Part shown: one piece after another, positions 1-5,600 of the stretch
Numbering within the stretch: the first letter of the stretch is position 1
How the letters are laid out: each line of letters opens with the position of its first letter
NCBI GenBank assembly: GCA_031410915.1
Contig: JANNZY010000200.1
Span: forward strand, 1 to 10,823
Reading direction: 5' to 3'
Length of the DNA stretch: 10,823 nucleotides
Source: WLMZ01 sp031410915
GTDB lineage: Bacteria; Actinomycetota; Acidimicrobiia; Acidimicrobiales; Ilumatobacteraceae
The notes under the pieces: generated by a model
Databases searched by the model: none
The model's input: the letters and a program-made list of their open reading frames with translations, nothing else
What the model was told of the DNA's origin: nothing
Position numbers and translations under genes: made by a program

Positions 1-1
1 G

Positions 2-70
2 GTGTCACACGTCGGCTACCGACTCGTCGTCCCGACCGCCGGTGAGGCGGACCGACACGACCTCGGCTGA
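2..70 (+). CDS. C-terminal tail of a gene entering from the left
   Basis: An open plus-strand frame runs from the window edge to a TGA at 68-70. It encodes about 22 residues ending in GYRLVVPTAGEADRHDLG. Third codon positions are strongly G/C, as expected for coding sequence here. It would be convergent with the small minus-strand gene ending at 86, leaving 15 bases between the stops. The visible tail is too short to assign a family. A minus-strand frame over the same bases is also open between TGA at 86-88 and TGA at 5-7, but it has no good start, so the plus reading is preferred. Confidence 0.4.
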   Translation: MSHVGYRLVVPTAGEADRHDLG

Positions 71-85
71 TTGCCGTGGAAGCGG

Positions 86-223
86 TCAGCCGCCGTCGGG
101 GTCGGTGACCGGCTCGTCCGGGGTGATCATCGGTGCCTCCAGCGGCGGCAGTTGCTCGGGCACGTCGGTGACGATCGGCGTCTGCGGGTCTGGGCTCGGG
201 TGGTTGTTCGGATCGTTCGACAT
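86..223 (-). CDS. 45-residue Pro-rich acidic small protein, unknown function
   Basis: ATG at 221-223 and TGA at 86-88 define 45 residues, beginning MSNDPNNHPSPDPQTP. I count 12 prolines and 9 Asp/Glu, with no Lys or Arg and one His, so the product should be strongly acidic and disordered. It has no signal peptide, membrane segment or cysteine. There is no well-spaced Shine-Dalgarno sequence (AGAGG lies only 3 bases from the ATG), but TACGAG sits 6 bases upstream, matching the leaderless arrangement of several neighbours. It lies 41 bases downstream of the lipoprotein gene on the same strand. I recognise no family. It could be chance reading, but composition and start context are better than for the overlapping frames. 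Confidence 0.45.
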   Translation of the reverse strand: MSNDPNNHPSPDPQTPIVTDVPEQLPPLEAPMITPDEPVTDPDGG

Positions 224-229
224 GAACCT

Positions 230-235
230 CTCGTA
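230..235 (-). promoter_or_regulatory. Possible -10 box (TACGAG) of the 45-residue gene
   Basis: On the minus strand TACGAG ends 6 bases before the ATG at 223, the same geometry as the -10 boxes of the other apparently leaderless genes here. The sixth base is G instead of T and no -35 box was found, so this is weak. Confidence 0.25.
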
Positions 236-264
236 CCCGCTCCCCGCGCCGGTGAGCCCCTTGT

Positions 265-909
265 TCAGCCGTCGATGCCGGGCAGGCCCTTGTCGGCGAG
301 ATCCTTGCCGAGCATGACGAGGATGGTCGCGTCCTGCAGGCCGATCGTCGCATCGACGATCGGGGCGGGCGTCGGCATGCGCAGCACCGGGATGCCGCCC
401 ATGATCAACCCGATCGAGTTCGCCGCCGCGTCGGCCCCGGCCAGGAAGTACACCTTGCTCGCGTCCAGCGAAACCTCGGGGCCGGCGGCATTGGTGGGCT
501 CCTTCGACACGAATCCGAGTTGGCGTAACCGCTCGGTCAAGCGGCCGGCGGCGCCCGGAACCGCCGACGCGTTCGCAACCAGAACGATCGCGCCATCGAC
601 GACGATCGGGATGGTCGTGGTCGTGGTCGGTGGGATCGTCGTCGTGGTCGTCGTCTCGATCGTGGTCGTCGCACCAACGGTGGTGTCCGGCGCGACGCTA
701 GAGATTGAGTCGTTGGCGGACGGCGAGGTCTCGATCACGGACACGCTCGATGTCGACTGCTGCCCGGAACCCACCGCCGCAGCCGACGAGGACGACGACG
801 AGCTGCCGTCCTTCGAGCTGCTGCATGCCGCGGCGAACAGCGTGGCACTGAGCGCCAAGACGGTGCACATGACGTTGCGGCGTCGGCGCTCGATCGCTGT
901 GCTGGTCAT
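265..909 (-). CDS. Lipoprotein with Ser/Thr-rich linker and LytR_C-like domain
   Basis: The start is placed at ATG 907-909 because GAAGGAGA lies 10 bases upstream; a longer in-frame start exists but lacks a ribosome site. The product is 214 residues. It has a basic N-terminus (IERRRRN), a hydrophobic stretch and a lipobox-like FAAAC with Cys29, so it is probably a lipid-anchored exported protein. Residues 30-55 are Ser-rich, and 75-101 form a low-complexity Thr/Pro linker. Residues about 104-202 (VLVANASAVPGAAGRLTERLRQLGF and onward, over 20 residues, so cited by position 109-133) resemble the LytR C-terminal domain (LytR_C), which in other proteins accompanies the LytR-CpsA-Psr wall-teichoic/arabinogalactan ligases; here it stands alone with no LCP catalytic domain. 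Its role is probably at the cell envelope, but the activity is unknown. Confidence 0.75.
   Translation of the reverse strand: MTSTAIERRRRNVMCTVLALSATLFAAACSSSKDGSSSSSSSAAAVGSGQQSTSSVSVIETSPSANDSISSVAPDTTVGATTTIETTTTTTIPPTTTTTIPIVVDGAIVLVANASAVPGAAGRLTERLRQLGFVSKEPTNAAGPEVSLDASKVYFLAGADAAANSIGLIMGGIPVLRMPTPAPIVDATIGLQDATILVMLGKDLADKGLPGIDG
607..684 (-). repeat. Low-complexity Thr/Pro linker coding repeat
   Basis: On the plus strand this reads as imperfect GTGGTC/GTC reiterations. It encodes runs of threonine with Ile/Pro interruptions (residues about 76-101 of the lipoprotein). Such a stretch is typical of extended spacers that hold a domain away from the membrane, and it is prone to slippage, so length variation between strains is likely. 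Confidence 0.6.
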
Positions 910-918
910 CTCGGTCAG

Positions 919-926
919 TCTCCTTC
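919..926 (-). promoter_or_regulatory. Shine-Dalgarno site of the lipoprotein gene
   Basis: Minus-strand GAAGGAGA lies 10 bases before the ATG at 909. It is one of only two clear ribosome sites in the window and it decides the start of this gene. Confidence 0.6.
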
Positions 927-1002
927 GTCCCGCTCTCGACCAGCCTGCCCAACGAAGGTCACCCTCCACAAGTCACCTCACTCGCAGCGAGGTCCGGTGG
1001 GG

Positions 1003-1008
1003 CATAGT
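1003..1008 (+). promoter_or_regulatory. Probable -10 box (CATAGT) for a leaderless transcript
   Basis: CATAGT is followed by exactly 6 bases and then ATG at 1015. No -35 match or Shine-Dalgarno sequence is evident. The placement predicts that transcription begins at or next to the start codon. Confidence 0.4.
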
Positions 1009-1014
1009 GGGTGG

Positions 1015-1461
1015 ATGACGATTCCTCCCAAGCTCACGCAGGCGGCGACGAGCAAGGCCGTGTCGTTGGCGCAGAACGCCCTGCAGAACGAGAACGTGCG
1101 CAAGCAACTGAAGGAAGCACCGGATCAGATCGCCAAGTGGGCGAGGACCCAGAAGGCTGCGCTGCAGAGCAGCGCGACAGGCAAGAGCCTGCTCGATCCA
1201 CTGATGCGGTTCGGTCAGCAAGGTCTGGAGCGACGACTGGAGGCAATCGAGGCGCACGTCGAGATCGCATTTCCGCAGGAGAGCGACGCCGGCCGCATCG
1301 CGACGCTGCGCGCCGCACTGGAGCTGCGCAAGGCGCTCATCGTGTCGTCGTCACTCCCGCTGGTGGCGCGCAAGAAGGTGCATCTCCGCATCGACGGCGA
1401 GATCGGCCAGCTCGAGCACGCACTGGTGGACGCGATCCTGCCGCCGGCGTCACCGACCTGA
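1015..1461 (+). CDS. Hypothetical helical protein, 148 residues
   Basis: ATG 1015 is chosen over an in-frame GTG at 997 because CATAGT ends 6 bases before the ATG, and the extra six residues would lie over that promoter. The product begins MTIPPKLTQAATSKAVSLAQNAL (first residues only) and is rich in Ala, Leu, Glu, Lys and Arg, with no cysteine, signal peptide or membrane segment. Heptad-like hydrophobic spacing through residues 5-60 and 65-140 suggests a mostly alpha-helical, possibly coiled-coil cytosolic protein. It is divergent from the lipoprotein gene, with 105 bases between them, and convergent with the gene ending at 1469, with only 7 bases between the stops. I do not recognise the family. 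Confidence 0.7.
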   Translation: MTIPPKLTQAATSKAVSLAQNALQNENVRKQLKEAPDQIAKWARTQKAALQSSATGKSLLDPLMRFGQQGLERRLEAIEAHVEIAFPQESDAGRIATLRAALELRKALIVSSSLPLVARKKVHLRIDGEIGQLEHALVDAILPPASPT

Positions 1462-1468
1462 GTCGGGA

Positions 1469-1939
1469 TCAGCTCACGTCGGCCAGGTCGAGCTCGGCCC
1501 CGGATCCGGCGGAGTCGGCGGTGTCGATCCATGACCAGCCCCACACCTCGAACGGATGCACGCCGCAGGCGACTGACCAACGGTCGGCCTCGAACGCGGT
1601 GAGCCCGCTCAGGTAGTGGGCGCGCGCCGACTCGAACGAAATGCCGAGCGAATCGGCCACGGACCGCAGTGACCGCTTCGGAATGAGGCCGTAGGGGCCG
1701 CCGCGGAGCAACGCAGACACGTCGAAGCTCCGCTCACCGCCCTCACGGCCGTGGCCCCGGGCACGGCCCGTCAACCCGAACTCGTCGATCAGCTCTCGGC
1801 GCAGCGCTTCGGCGAGCACCTCGTTGTCGGCCGTGCGCACGATCTGGCGCGGTTTGCCATCAGGCCGAAAGCCGGCGGTGACGACGACGCGCCACCGCTT
1901 CCGGTACGGCTTCACACTGCCGATCTTGCCTGCTGTCAT
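1469..1939 (-). CDS. Predicted DNA-binding protein: Arm/AP2-like N-terminus plus HTH
   Basis: ATG at 1937-1939 is chosen because a full promoter lies directly upstream; the longer frame to 2251 only overlaps the CGNR gene. The product is 156 residues. Residues 8-50 (SVKPYRKRWRVVVTAGF..., basic beta-strand character followed by a helix, ALRRELIDEF) resemble the small N-terminal DNA-binding domains of phage-type tyrosine integrases, but no recombinase catalytic domain follows. Residues 70-137 carry a helix-turn-helix-like segment (SLRSVADSLGISFESARAHY, 90-109), then ADRWSVACGVHPFEVWGW (118-135), which resembles a motif at the end of small actinobacterial DNA-binding proteins. It lies 44 bases downstream of the CGNR gene and shares that gene's inverted repeat. 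Probable role: transcription factor or an orphan DNA-binding remnant of a recombinase. Fold assignment is by eye. Confidence 0.65.
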   Translation of the reverse strand: MTAGKIGSVKPYRKRWRVVVTAGFRPDGKPRQIVRTADNEVLAEALRRELIDEFGLTGRARGHGREGGERSFDVSALLRGGPYGLIPKRSLRSVADSLGISFESARAHYLSGLTAFEADRWSVACGVHPFEVWGWSWIDTADSAGSGAELDLADVS

Positions 1940-1975
1940 GTAACCAGTTATAGCGGTTACCACCACCTGGATCAA
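1940..1975 (-). promoter_or_regulatory. Promoter and overlapping inverted-repeat operator of the HTH gene
   Basis: On the minus strand TTGATC (1970-1975), a 17-base spacer and TATAAC (1947-1952) form the best sigma-70-type promoter in the window, and the ATG follows 7 bases after the -10 box. A perfect 6-bp inverted repeat, GTAACC (1940-1945) and GGTTAC (1955-1960) with 9 bases between, brackets the -10 box and abuts the start codon. A protein bound there should block RNA polymerase, so repression is the natural reading. Confidence 0.6.
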
Positions 1976-1983
1976 GCCGGAGA

Positions 1984-2550
1984 TCAGTCGTCCGCATGAG
2001 CGCGACTGCGGAAGCTGCGCATCTTGCTGCGATTGCCGCACAACTCCATCGAGCACCAGCGCCGCAGGTTGGGACGGGACATGTCGAGCAGGAAGAGCCC
2101 ACAGTCCTCGGCCGCACACGTGCGGATGCGGTCGCCGAGGTCGGCTGCGAACAAGTCGATCGCATCGCGAGCGATCGACGACAGCGCGTCGTTCGCACTC
2201 GCGACCTCGGTGTGAACCGTGGCCTCCGGTGTCAGCGCCGGTACGGCGCACGGCCGGGCAGCGAACGCATTGATGGTGTCCACGTGGACGGCGCGGAGTC
2301 GGGTGCCGTCCATCGTGCGCACGACGCAGTCGCGGATCGCGTCGCGGAGCACGCGCGCACCGATCACGTTCGTACGGGTCGCCGTCACACGTCCGATGTC
2401 CAGGATCGCAGCCAGGAAAAACGCAAGGTCGGCCGGCTCGTGGATCAGCTCACGCATGTGCTCGTCTTCACCGGTGTGCACGAAGTCGAGGCAGCGCCGG
2501 CCACTACGGAAGCGCATCGCATGCTGCGGAGGAATCACGTGGCGCGACAC
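1984..2550 (-). CDS. CGNR zinc-finger transcription factor (ABATE/DUF1470 type)
   Basis: The GTG start at 2548-2550 is supported by a -10-like TAGAGT 6 bases upstream, and the 188-residue length is normal for the family. The C-terminus holds the diagnostic finger: Cys145, Cys150, Cys166 and Cys171 (C-x4-C-x15-C-x4-C), with the signature CGNR at 171-174 and SRPNLRRWCS just before it. The N-terminal ~130 residues fit the helical ligand- or stress-sensing ABATE domain (FRSGRRCLDFVHT near 14-26, where family members have a similar LDFVNT motif). Family knowledge: these are stand-alone bacterial regulators thought to bind DNA through the finger. Its own promoter carries an inverted repeat that recurs at the next gene, which points to autoregulation plus control of the neighbour. 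It lies 44 bases downstream of the GGDEF gene. Confidence 0.85.
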   Translation of the reverse strand: MSRHVIPPQHAMRFRSGRRCLDFVHTGEDEHMRELIHEPADLAFFLAAILDIGRVTATRTNVIGARVLRDAIRDCVVRTMDGTRLRAVHVDTINAFAARPCAVPALTPEATVHTEVASANDALSSIARDAIDLFAADLGDRIRTCAAEDCGLFLLDMSRPNLRRWCSMELCGNRSKMRSFRSRAHADD

Positions 2551-2587
2551 GCAACCACTCTAACCGGTTGCGGTGGTGGAGTGTCAG
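2551..2587 (-). promoter_or_regulatory. Promoter and overlapping inverted-repeat operator of the CGNR gene
   Basis: A perfect inverted repeat, GCAACC (2551-2556) and GGTTGC (2566-2571) with a 9-base spacer, directly abuts the GTG start. On the minus strand TAGAGT (2557-2562) lies inside the spacer, 6 bases from the start codon; CTGACA (2582-2587) is a possible -35 box with a longish 19-base spacing. Arm length, spacer length, position on the -10 box and contact with the start codon are the same as at 1940-1960. Confidence 0.6.
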
Positions 2588-2594
2588 CCGTCCG

Positions 2595-4061
2595 TCAGCC
2601 GACGGGGACAACAATCGGCGTTGCTTGCGAACGTCGACGCGATCCTTTGTCGGCGTACATTCGCTGATCAGCGACGCGCTGCGCCTCGGGCAGATCGGCA
2701 CCGAGGCACGCCGTCGCGGCACCGACGGAGATGCTCATCGGCGGCCCCGTAGCCGTGCGGTTGTCGGCGGCGATCAGCTCGTCGATGCGACGGACAAGAG
2801 CGGCGACCACGCGCTCGTCCTTGCCCGGCAGCAGGATCGCGAACTCGTCGCCGCCGATACGAGCGACGACATCGGTGCTGTTCGCCGCATCCCTCAACAA
2901 TTCGCCGGCGCGACGGAGCAGACCGTCACCGAACGCATGGCCATGGGTGTCGTTGGCGCCCTTCAACCCGTCCAGGTCGGCGACGACCACGCTCACGGTC
3001 GTGCGCCAGTTGTGCACGAGGTGATCGACGGTCTCATCGAAGAACGCCCGGTTGTGCAAGCCGGTGAGAGAGTCGTGCGTGCTGAGGAAGTGCATGTAGG
3101 ACTCGGCTTGCTTGCGGGCGGTGATGTCGGCGATGGACACGAGCACCTTGCTCGAGGTCGCCTCGAAGCCGGGCAGGACCGACCACTCGAGGTGCACGTG
3201 GATCGGGTCGCCGTCCAGCGTCCAGTTGACGGTCTCGCGCTGGTGGCTGGACTCGTTGTTCCACATCGACACGAGGCCCTTGGCGAAGCTGGAACCGGTG
3301 TGCTCGCCGAAGACCTCCTCGAGCCTGCTGAGCAACTCGTGCTTCGACCGGGCGCCGTACATCTCGACAGTCCGGGTGTTCACGTCGATGACCCGAACGA
3401 ACCCCATCAGGCGGTTCGCCTCACCGGGATGCGAGTCGAGATACATGCCGAGGTCGTCGATGCCGCGTGCGCGGAGCCGATCCAACTCGAGGCGCAGGTC
3501 GGAATGGTCCTCCAACCACAGCGAGATCGGCGAGTACTCGAACAGGCCCGTGGCCTGGGCCTCGCTCATCTCCAGGCGCCGCTCGCTTCGCTTGCGATCG
3601 CAGATGTCGACGATCGAGATCAGCACGCGATCCCACGATGTCTCGCTGCCGGGCAGCAGACCACGCCGCAACAAGACGTCGTGGCGTCCACCGTCGAGGT
3701 CGTAGTTGACGCTCTCGGCCTGGTAGTCCAACTCACCGCGCCACAGCGACACGAGCTCGTCGATGAACGACATGTGGGTCTCGTCACGCAACACGTCGGC
3801 GATGTGCTCGATGAGGTGGTCGACGGAGTCTGCCTTGAACATCGACAGGCTCGACTTGTTGACGTCCAGGATCCTGACCAGGCGCAGTGCTTCGTCGAGG
3901 AATGCGGGGTTGTCGGCGATGTACAGCGCGAGGTCGGTCACGCCGGTGCTGCGCAGCTCCTCAAAGCGCTGCTTCACCGCGCTGAAGTCCTCGACCCACA
4001 GCGACACCGGGGCGGCGTCGTAGATCATGCGGAAATCGTCCGCGAGAGGAGGAGCAGTCAT
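2595..4061 (-). CDS. PAS-PAS-GGDEF diguanylate cyclase-type protein
   Basis: The product is 488 residues from ATG 4059-4061. Residues 11-160 and 171-320 are two copies of one PAS-like sensor module in perfect register: SLWVED at 20 and SLWLED at 180, VRILDVN at 62 and VRVIDVN at 222, LPG at 136 and 296, each exactly 160 apart. Residues ~322-475 are a GGDEF domain with the metal site DLDGLKGAND (362-371), GHAFGD (374-379) and intact GGDEF (403-407), so synthesis of cyclic di-GMP from two GTP is likely. The inhibitory I-site RxxD that normally precedes GGDEF by five residues is NSTD (394-397), so product inhibition is probably lost. There is no membrane segment or signal peptide: a cytosolic sensor. 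The start is uncertain: no ribosome site precedes it, and an in-frame ATG at 4121 would add 20 residues. Confidence 0.9.
   Translation of the reverse strand: MTAPPLADDFRMIYDAAPVSLWVEDFSAVKQRFEELRSTGVTDLALYIADNPAFLDEALRLVRILDVNKSSLSMFKADSVDHLIEHIADVLRDETHMSFIDELVSLWRGELDYQAESVNYDLDGGRHDVLLRRGLLPGSETSWDRVLISIVDICDRKRSERRLEMSEAQATGLFEYSPISLWLEDHSDLRLELDRLRARGIDDLGMYLDSHPGEANRLMGFVRVIDVNTRTVEMYGARSKHELLSRLEEVFGEHTGSSFAKGLVSMWNNESSHQRETVNWTLDGDPIHVHLEWSVLPGFEATSSKVLVSIADITARKQAESYMHFLSTHDSLTGLHNRAFFDETVDHLVHNWRTTVSVVVADLDGLKGANDTHGHAFGDGLLRRAGELLRDAANSTDVVARIGGDEFAILLPGKDERVVAALVRRIDELIAADNRTATGPPMSISVGAATACLGADLPEAQRVADQRMYADKGSRRRSQATPIVVPVG
3108..4031 (-). repeat. Tandem duplication of a PAS-like module (160-residue period)
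   Basis: Two protein-level copies occupy about residues 11-160 and 171-318 of the GGDEF protein. Conserved anchors include P(V/I)SLW(V/L)ED, VR(I/V)(L/I)DVN, E(S/T)VN(Y/W), LDG, LPG and the terminal SI(V/A)DI, all offset by 160 with no gap needed. The copies have diverged in many positions, so the duplication is old. Confidence 0.75.
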
Positions 4062-4200
4062 CGTTGGAGAAGCCTTTGTGCGTTCGTGCAGTCGATCGAC
4101 CGCAACCTGACGGCAAGTCATCGGCACGCGAGGCGGAGAACTGGAATCGATCGCCTGGTGAACGTCGTCGGGGTCGGGCCTCGCAGCGTACGATCGCGCC
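4062..4200. promoter_or_regulatory. Divergent intergenic region with overlapping -10 boxes
   Basis: The region separates the GGDEF gene (minus) from the MFS gene (plus). On plus, TACGAT (4189-4194) ends 6 bases before the GTG at 4201, implying a leaderless MFS transcript. On minus, TACGCT occupies 4185-4190, sharing its TA with the plus box, so the two promoters may compete. A minus transcript from there would have a leader of roughly 115 bases to the ATG at 4061. No good -35 boxes or Shine-Dalgarno sites were found. Confidence 0.4.
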
Positions 4201-5556
4201 GTGAGCACCACCGTCGGTCGCAACGACGCGCCCGATCCACCGCCGCAACGCGTCGACTCCACGGGTGAGATCCCCATGACGCGCGACTGCGGCCCGGCCG
4301 CCGGCCACTCGCTGGCCTGGGCGACGTGGTCGCTGTTCGCCGGCCTCGGCGTGCTGCTCATCGGCGTCGGCCTGTTCGCCACCGTCGTCGGCGTCCGCTC
4401 CGAATTGAACGGCTACAGCAACGCCGAGATCGGGCTGATCGGGGCCGCGTACTACGGCGGCTTCCTGGCCGGGTCGAAGTTGACACTGGCCGCACTGTCC
4501 AGCGTGGGCCACATCCGCGTGTACGCCGCGCTCGCCTCGCTGCTGTCGGCAACGATGATCGCCGTCGGGCTGACCGAGGCGTCGATCGCGTGGATCCTCA
4601 TGCGGTTCATCAGCGGCATGTGCATCGCCGGGCTGTACGTCGTTGCCGAGTCGTGGCTCAACCAACTCGCGTCGAACGACAATCGGGGAAGCCTCTTCGC
4701 GGTGTACATGGTCGTCACGAGCGGCGCGTACGGCATCGGTCAGATCCTGGTCGGTCCGGTGAACCCGACCACGGTCACCGCGTTCGCGATCGCCGCGATG
4801 CTGACGAGCGTGGCAGTCGCGCCGGTTGCGCTGAGCGAAGACGCGGAGCCGCCCGACGTGCAGCACGGCGTGAGGTTGCGCCTGCGCGAGCTGGCCAAGA
4901 TCGTGCCGACCGGTGTCGGCACGTGCTTCCTCGTCGGCATCGCCCACGGGTCGCTCGTTGCGATGGGCGTCGTCTATGCCACCCGCGTCGGTCTGTCCGC
5001 GGGCGAGGCCGGACGGTTCGTGGCGATCACAGCCGTCGGCGGCGTCATCGCGCAGTGGCCGTTGTCCGCGGCATCCGACGAGATCGATCGGCGCTTCGTC
5101 GGTGTGGTCGCCGCATTCGGGGCAATCGCTTCGGGGACGTGGTTGCTCATCGCCGGACCGTTCGGCTGGCAGGGCCTGGCCGCGATGGCTCTGCTCGGCG
5201 CGCACAGCTTCCCGCTGTATTCGATCGCGTCGGCATACACCAACGACTGGGTCGAGCCCGAACAGGTCGGCGGTGCGGCATCGCAACTCGTGCTGCTCTA
5301 CGGTGCCGGTGCTCTCGCCGGCCCGCCACTGACGTCGGCGCTGATGAGCGCGATCGGTGTGCACGGCTACCCGTGGGCGGTGATCGGCATGCACAGCGCG
5401 ATCCTGGTGTTCCTCGTCTACCGCCTGTTCGCATGGCGGGCTCCGATCTCGAAGGTGCCGTGGAGCGAGACCTCACTGGCCGCGCGGGCGTTCTTCATCC
5501 CCGCCAACGTCGTGTGGATGGGCCGCCGCATCACACGTCGCGCCACCGGTCGCTGA
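4201..5556 (+). CDS. MFS transporter, YcaD-like
   Basis: The product is 451 residues with about 12 hydrophobic segments, starting after a ~38-residue Pro/Asp-rich cytosolic leader. Family marks are YVVAESWLN (146-154) followed by NRGSLFAVYMVVTSGAYGIG (161-180, close to the usual NRG-LFAIYMV of YcaD-type proteins), the cytoplasmic-loop motif SDEIDRR (292-298), FPLYSIASAYTNDWVEPEQ (337-355) and LLYGAGALAGP (365-375). It is an inner-membrane secondary transporter; the substrate of this subgroup is unknown, so none is assigned. The GTG start has a -10 box 6 bases upstream and no ribosome site. It lies 44 bases upstream of the transpeptidase gene, which has its own -10 box. Confidence 0.88.
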   Translation: MSTTVGRNDAPDPPPQRVDSTGEIPMTRDCGPAAGHSLAWATWSLFAGLGVLLIGVGLFATVVGVRSELNGYSNAEIGLIGAAYYGGFLAGSKLTLAALSSVGHIRVYAALASLLSATMIAVGLTEASIAWILMRFISGMCIAGLYVVAESWLNQLASNDNRGSLFAVYMVVTSGAYGIGQILVGPVNPTTVTAFAIAAMLTSVAVAPVALSEDAEPPDVQHGVRLRLRELAKIVPTGVGTCFLVGIAHGSLVAMGVVYATRVGLSAGEAGRFVAITAVGGVIAQWPLSAASDEIDRRFVGVVAAFGAIASGTWLLIAGPFGWQGLAAMALLGAHSFPLYSIASAYTNDWVEPEQVGGAASQLVLLYGAGALAGPPLTSALMSAIGVHGYPWAVIGMHSAILVFLVYRLFAWRAPISKVPWSETSLAARAFFIPANVVWMGRRITRRATGR

Positions 5557-5587
5557 AGGAGCCACGACCGGCGCCGGCATCGCTGGG

Positions 5588-5593
5588 TACCCT
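5588..5593 (+). promoter_or_regulatory. Probable -10 box (TACCCT) of the L,D-transpeptidase gene
   Basis: TACCCT is followed by 7 bases and the ATG at 5601. No Shine-Dalgarno sequence is placed for that ATG (AAGGAG at 5556-5561 is about 40 bases away). A 10-bp palindrome, CCGGCGCCGG at 5568-5577, covers the -35 area; it may be an operator or just GC-rich chance. Confidence 0.4.
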
Positions 5594-5600
5594 GGCTGCC

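Noticed and set aside
607..684. GTGGTC/GTC reiterations as a CRISPR-like or regulatory tandem repeat
   Set aside because: The pattern is codon repetition for a Thr-rich protein linker; there are no spacers.
71..1018. Long plus-strand frame (315 codons) across the lipoprotein gene
   Set aside because: It is antisense to a gene with signal peptide, lipobox, ribosome site and domain; Val runs mirror the Thr linker. A high-GC shadow.
1453..1466. Hairpin CCGAC-CTGA-GTCGG between convergent stops
   Set aside because: Only 5 bp, overlaps a stop codon and lacks a T-tract; too weak to call a terminator.
1940..2251. N-terminal extension of the HTH gene to 2251
   Set aside because: It reads out of frame through the CGNR zinc finger, and a full promoter lies directly before 1939.
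2595..2664. Plus-strand frame from 2568 (566 codons) opposite the GGDEF gene
   Set aside because: It is the antisense reading of an intact PAS-PAS-GGDEF protein and has no recognisable domain.
3961..5394. Long minus-strand frame (477 codons) across the MFS gene
   Set aside because: Composition is Arg/His/Asp-rich with no domain, and it opposes a clear membrane transporter.
5568..5577. Palindrome CCGGCGCCGG before the L,D-transpeptidase gene
   Set aside because: Such palindromes arise readily in GC-rich DNA and no second copy was found at another promoter here.
4326..5600. Upstream extension of the L,D-transpeptidase frame
   Set aside because: Arg-rich out-of-frame reading of the MFS gene; the signal peptide and -10 box fix the start at 5601.
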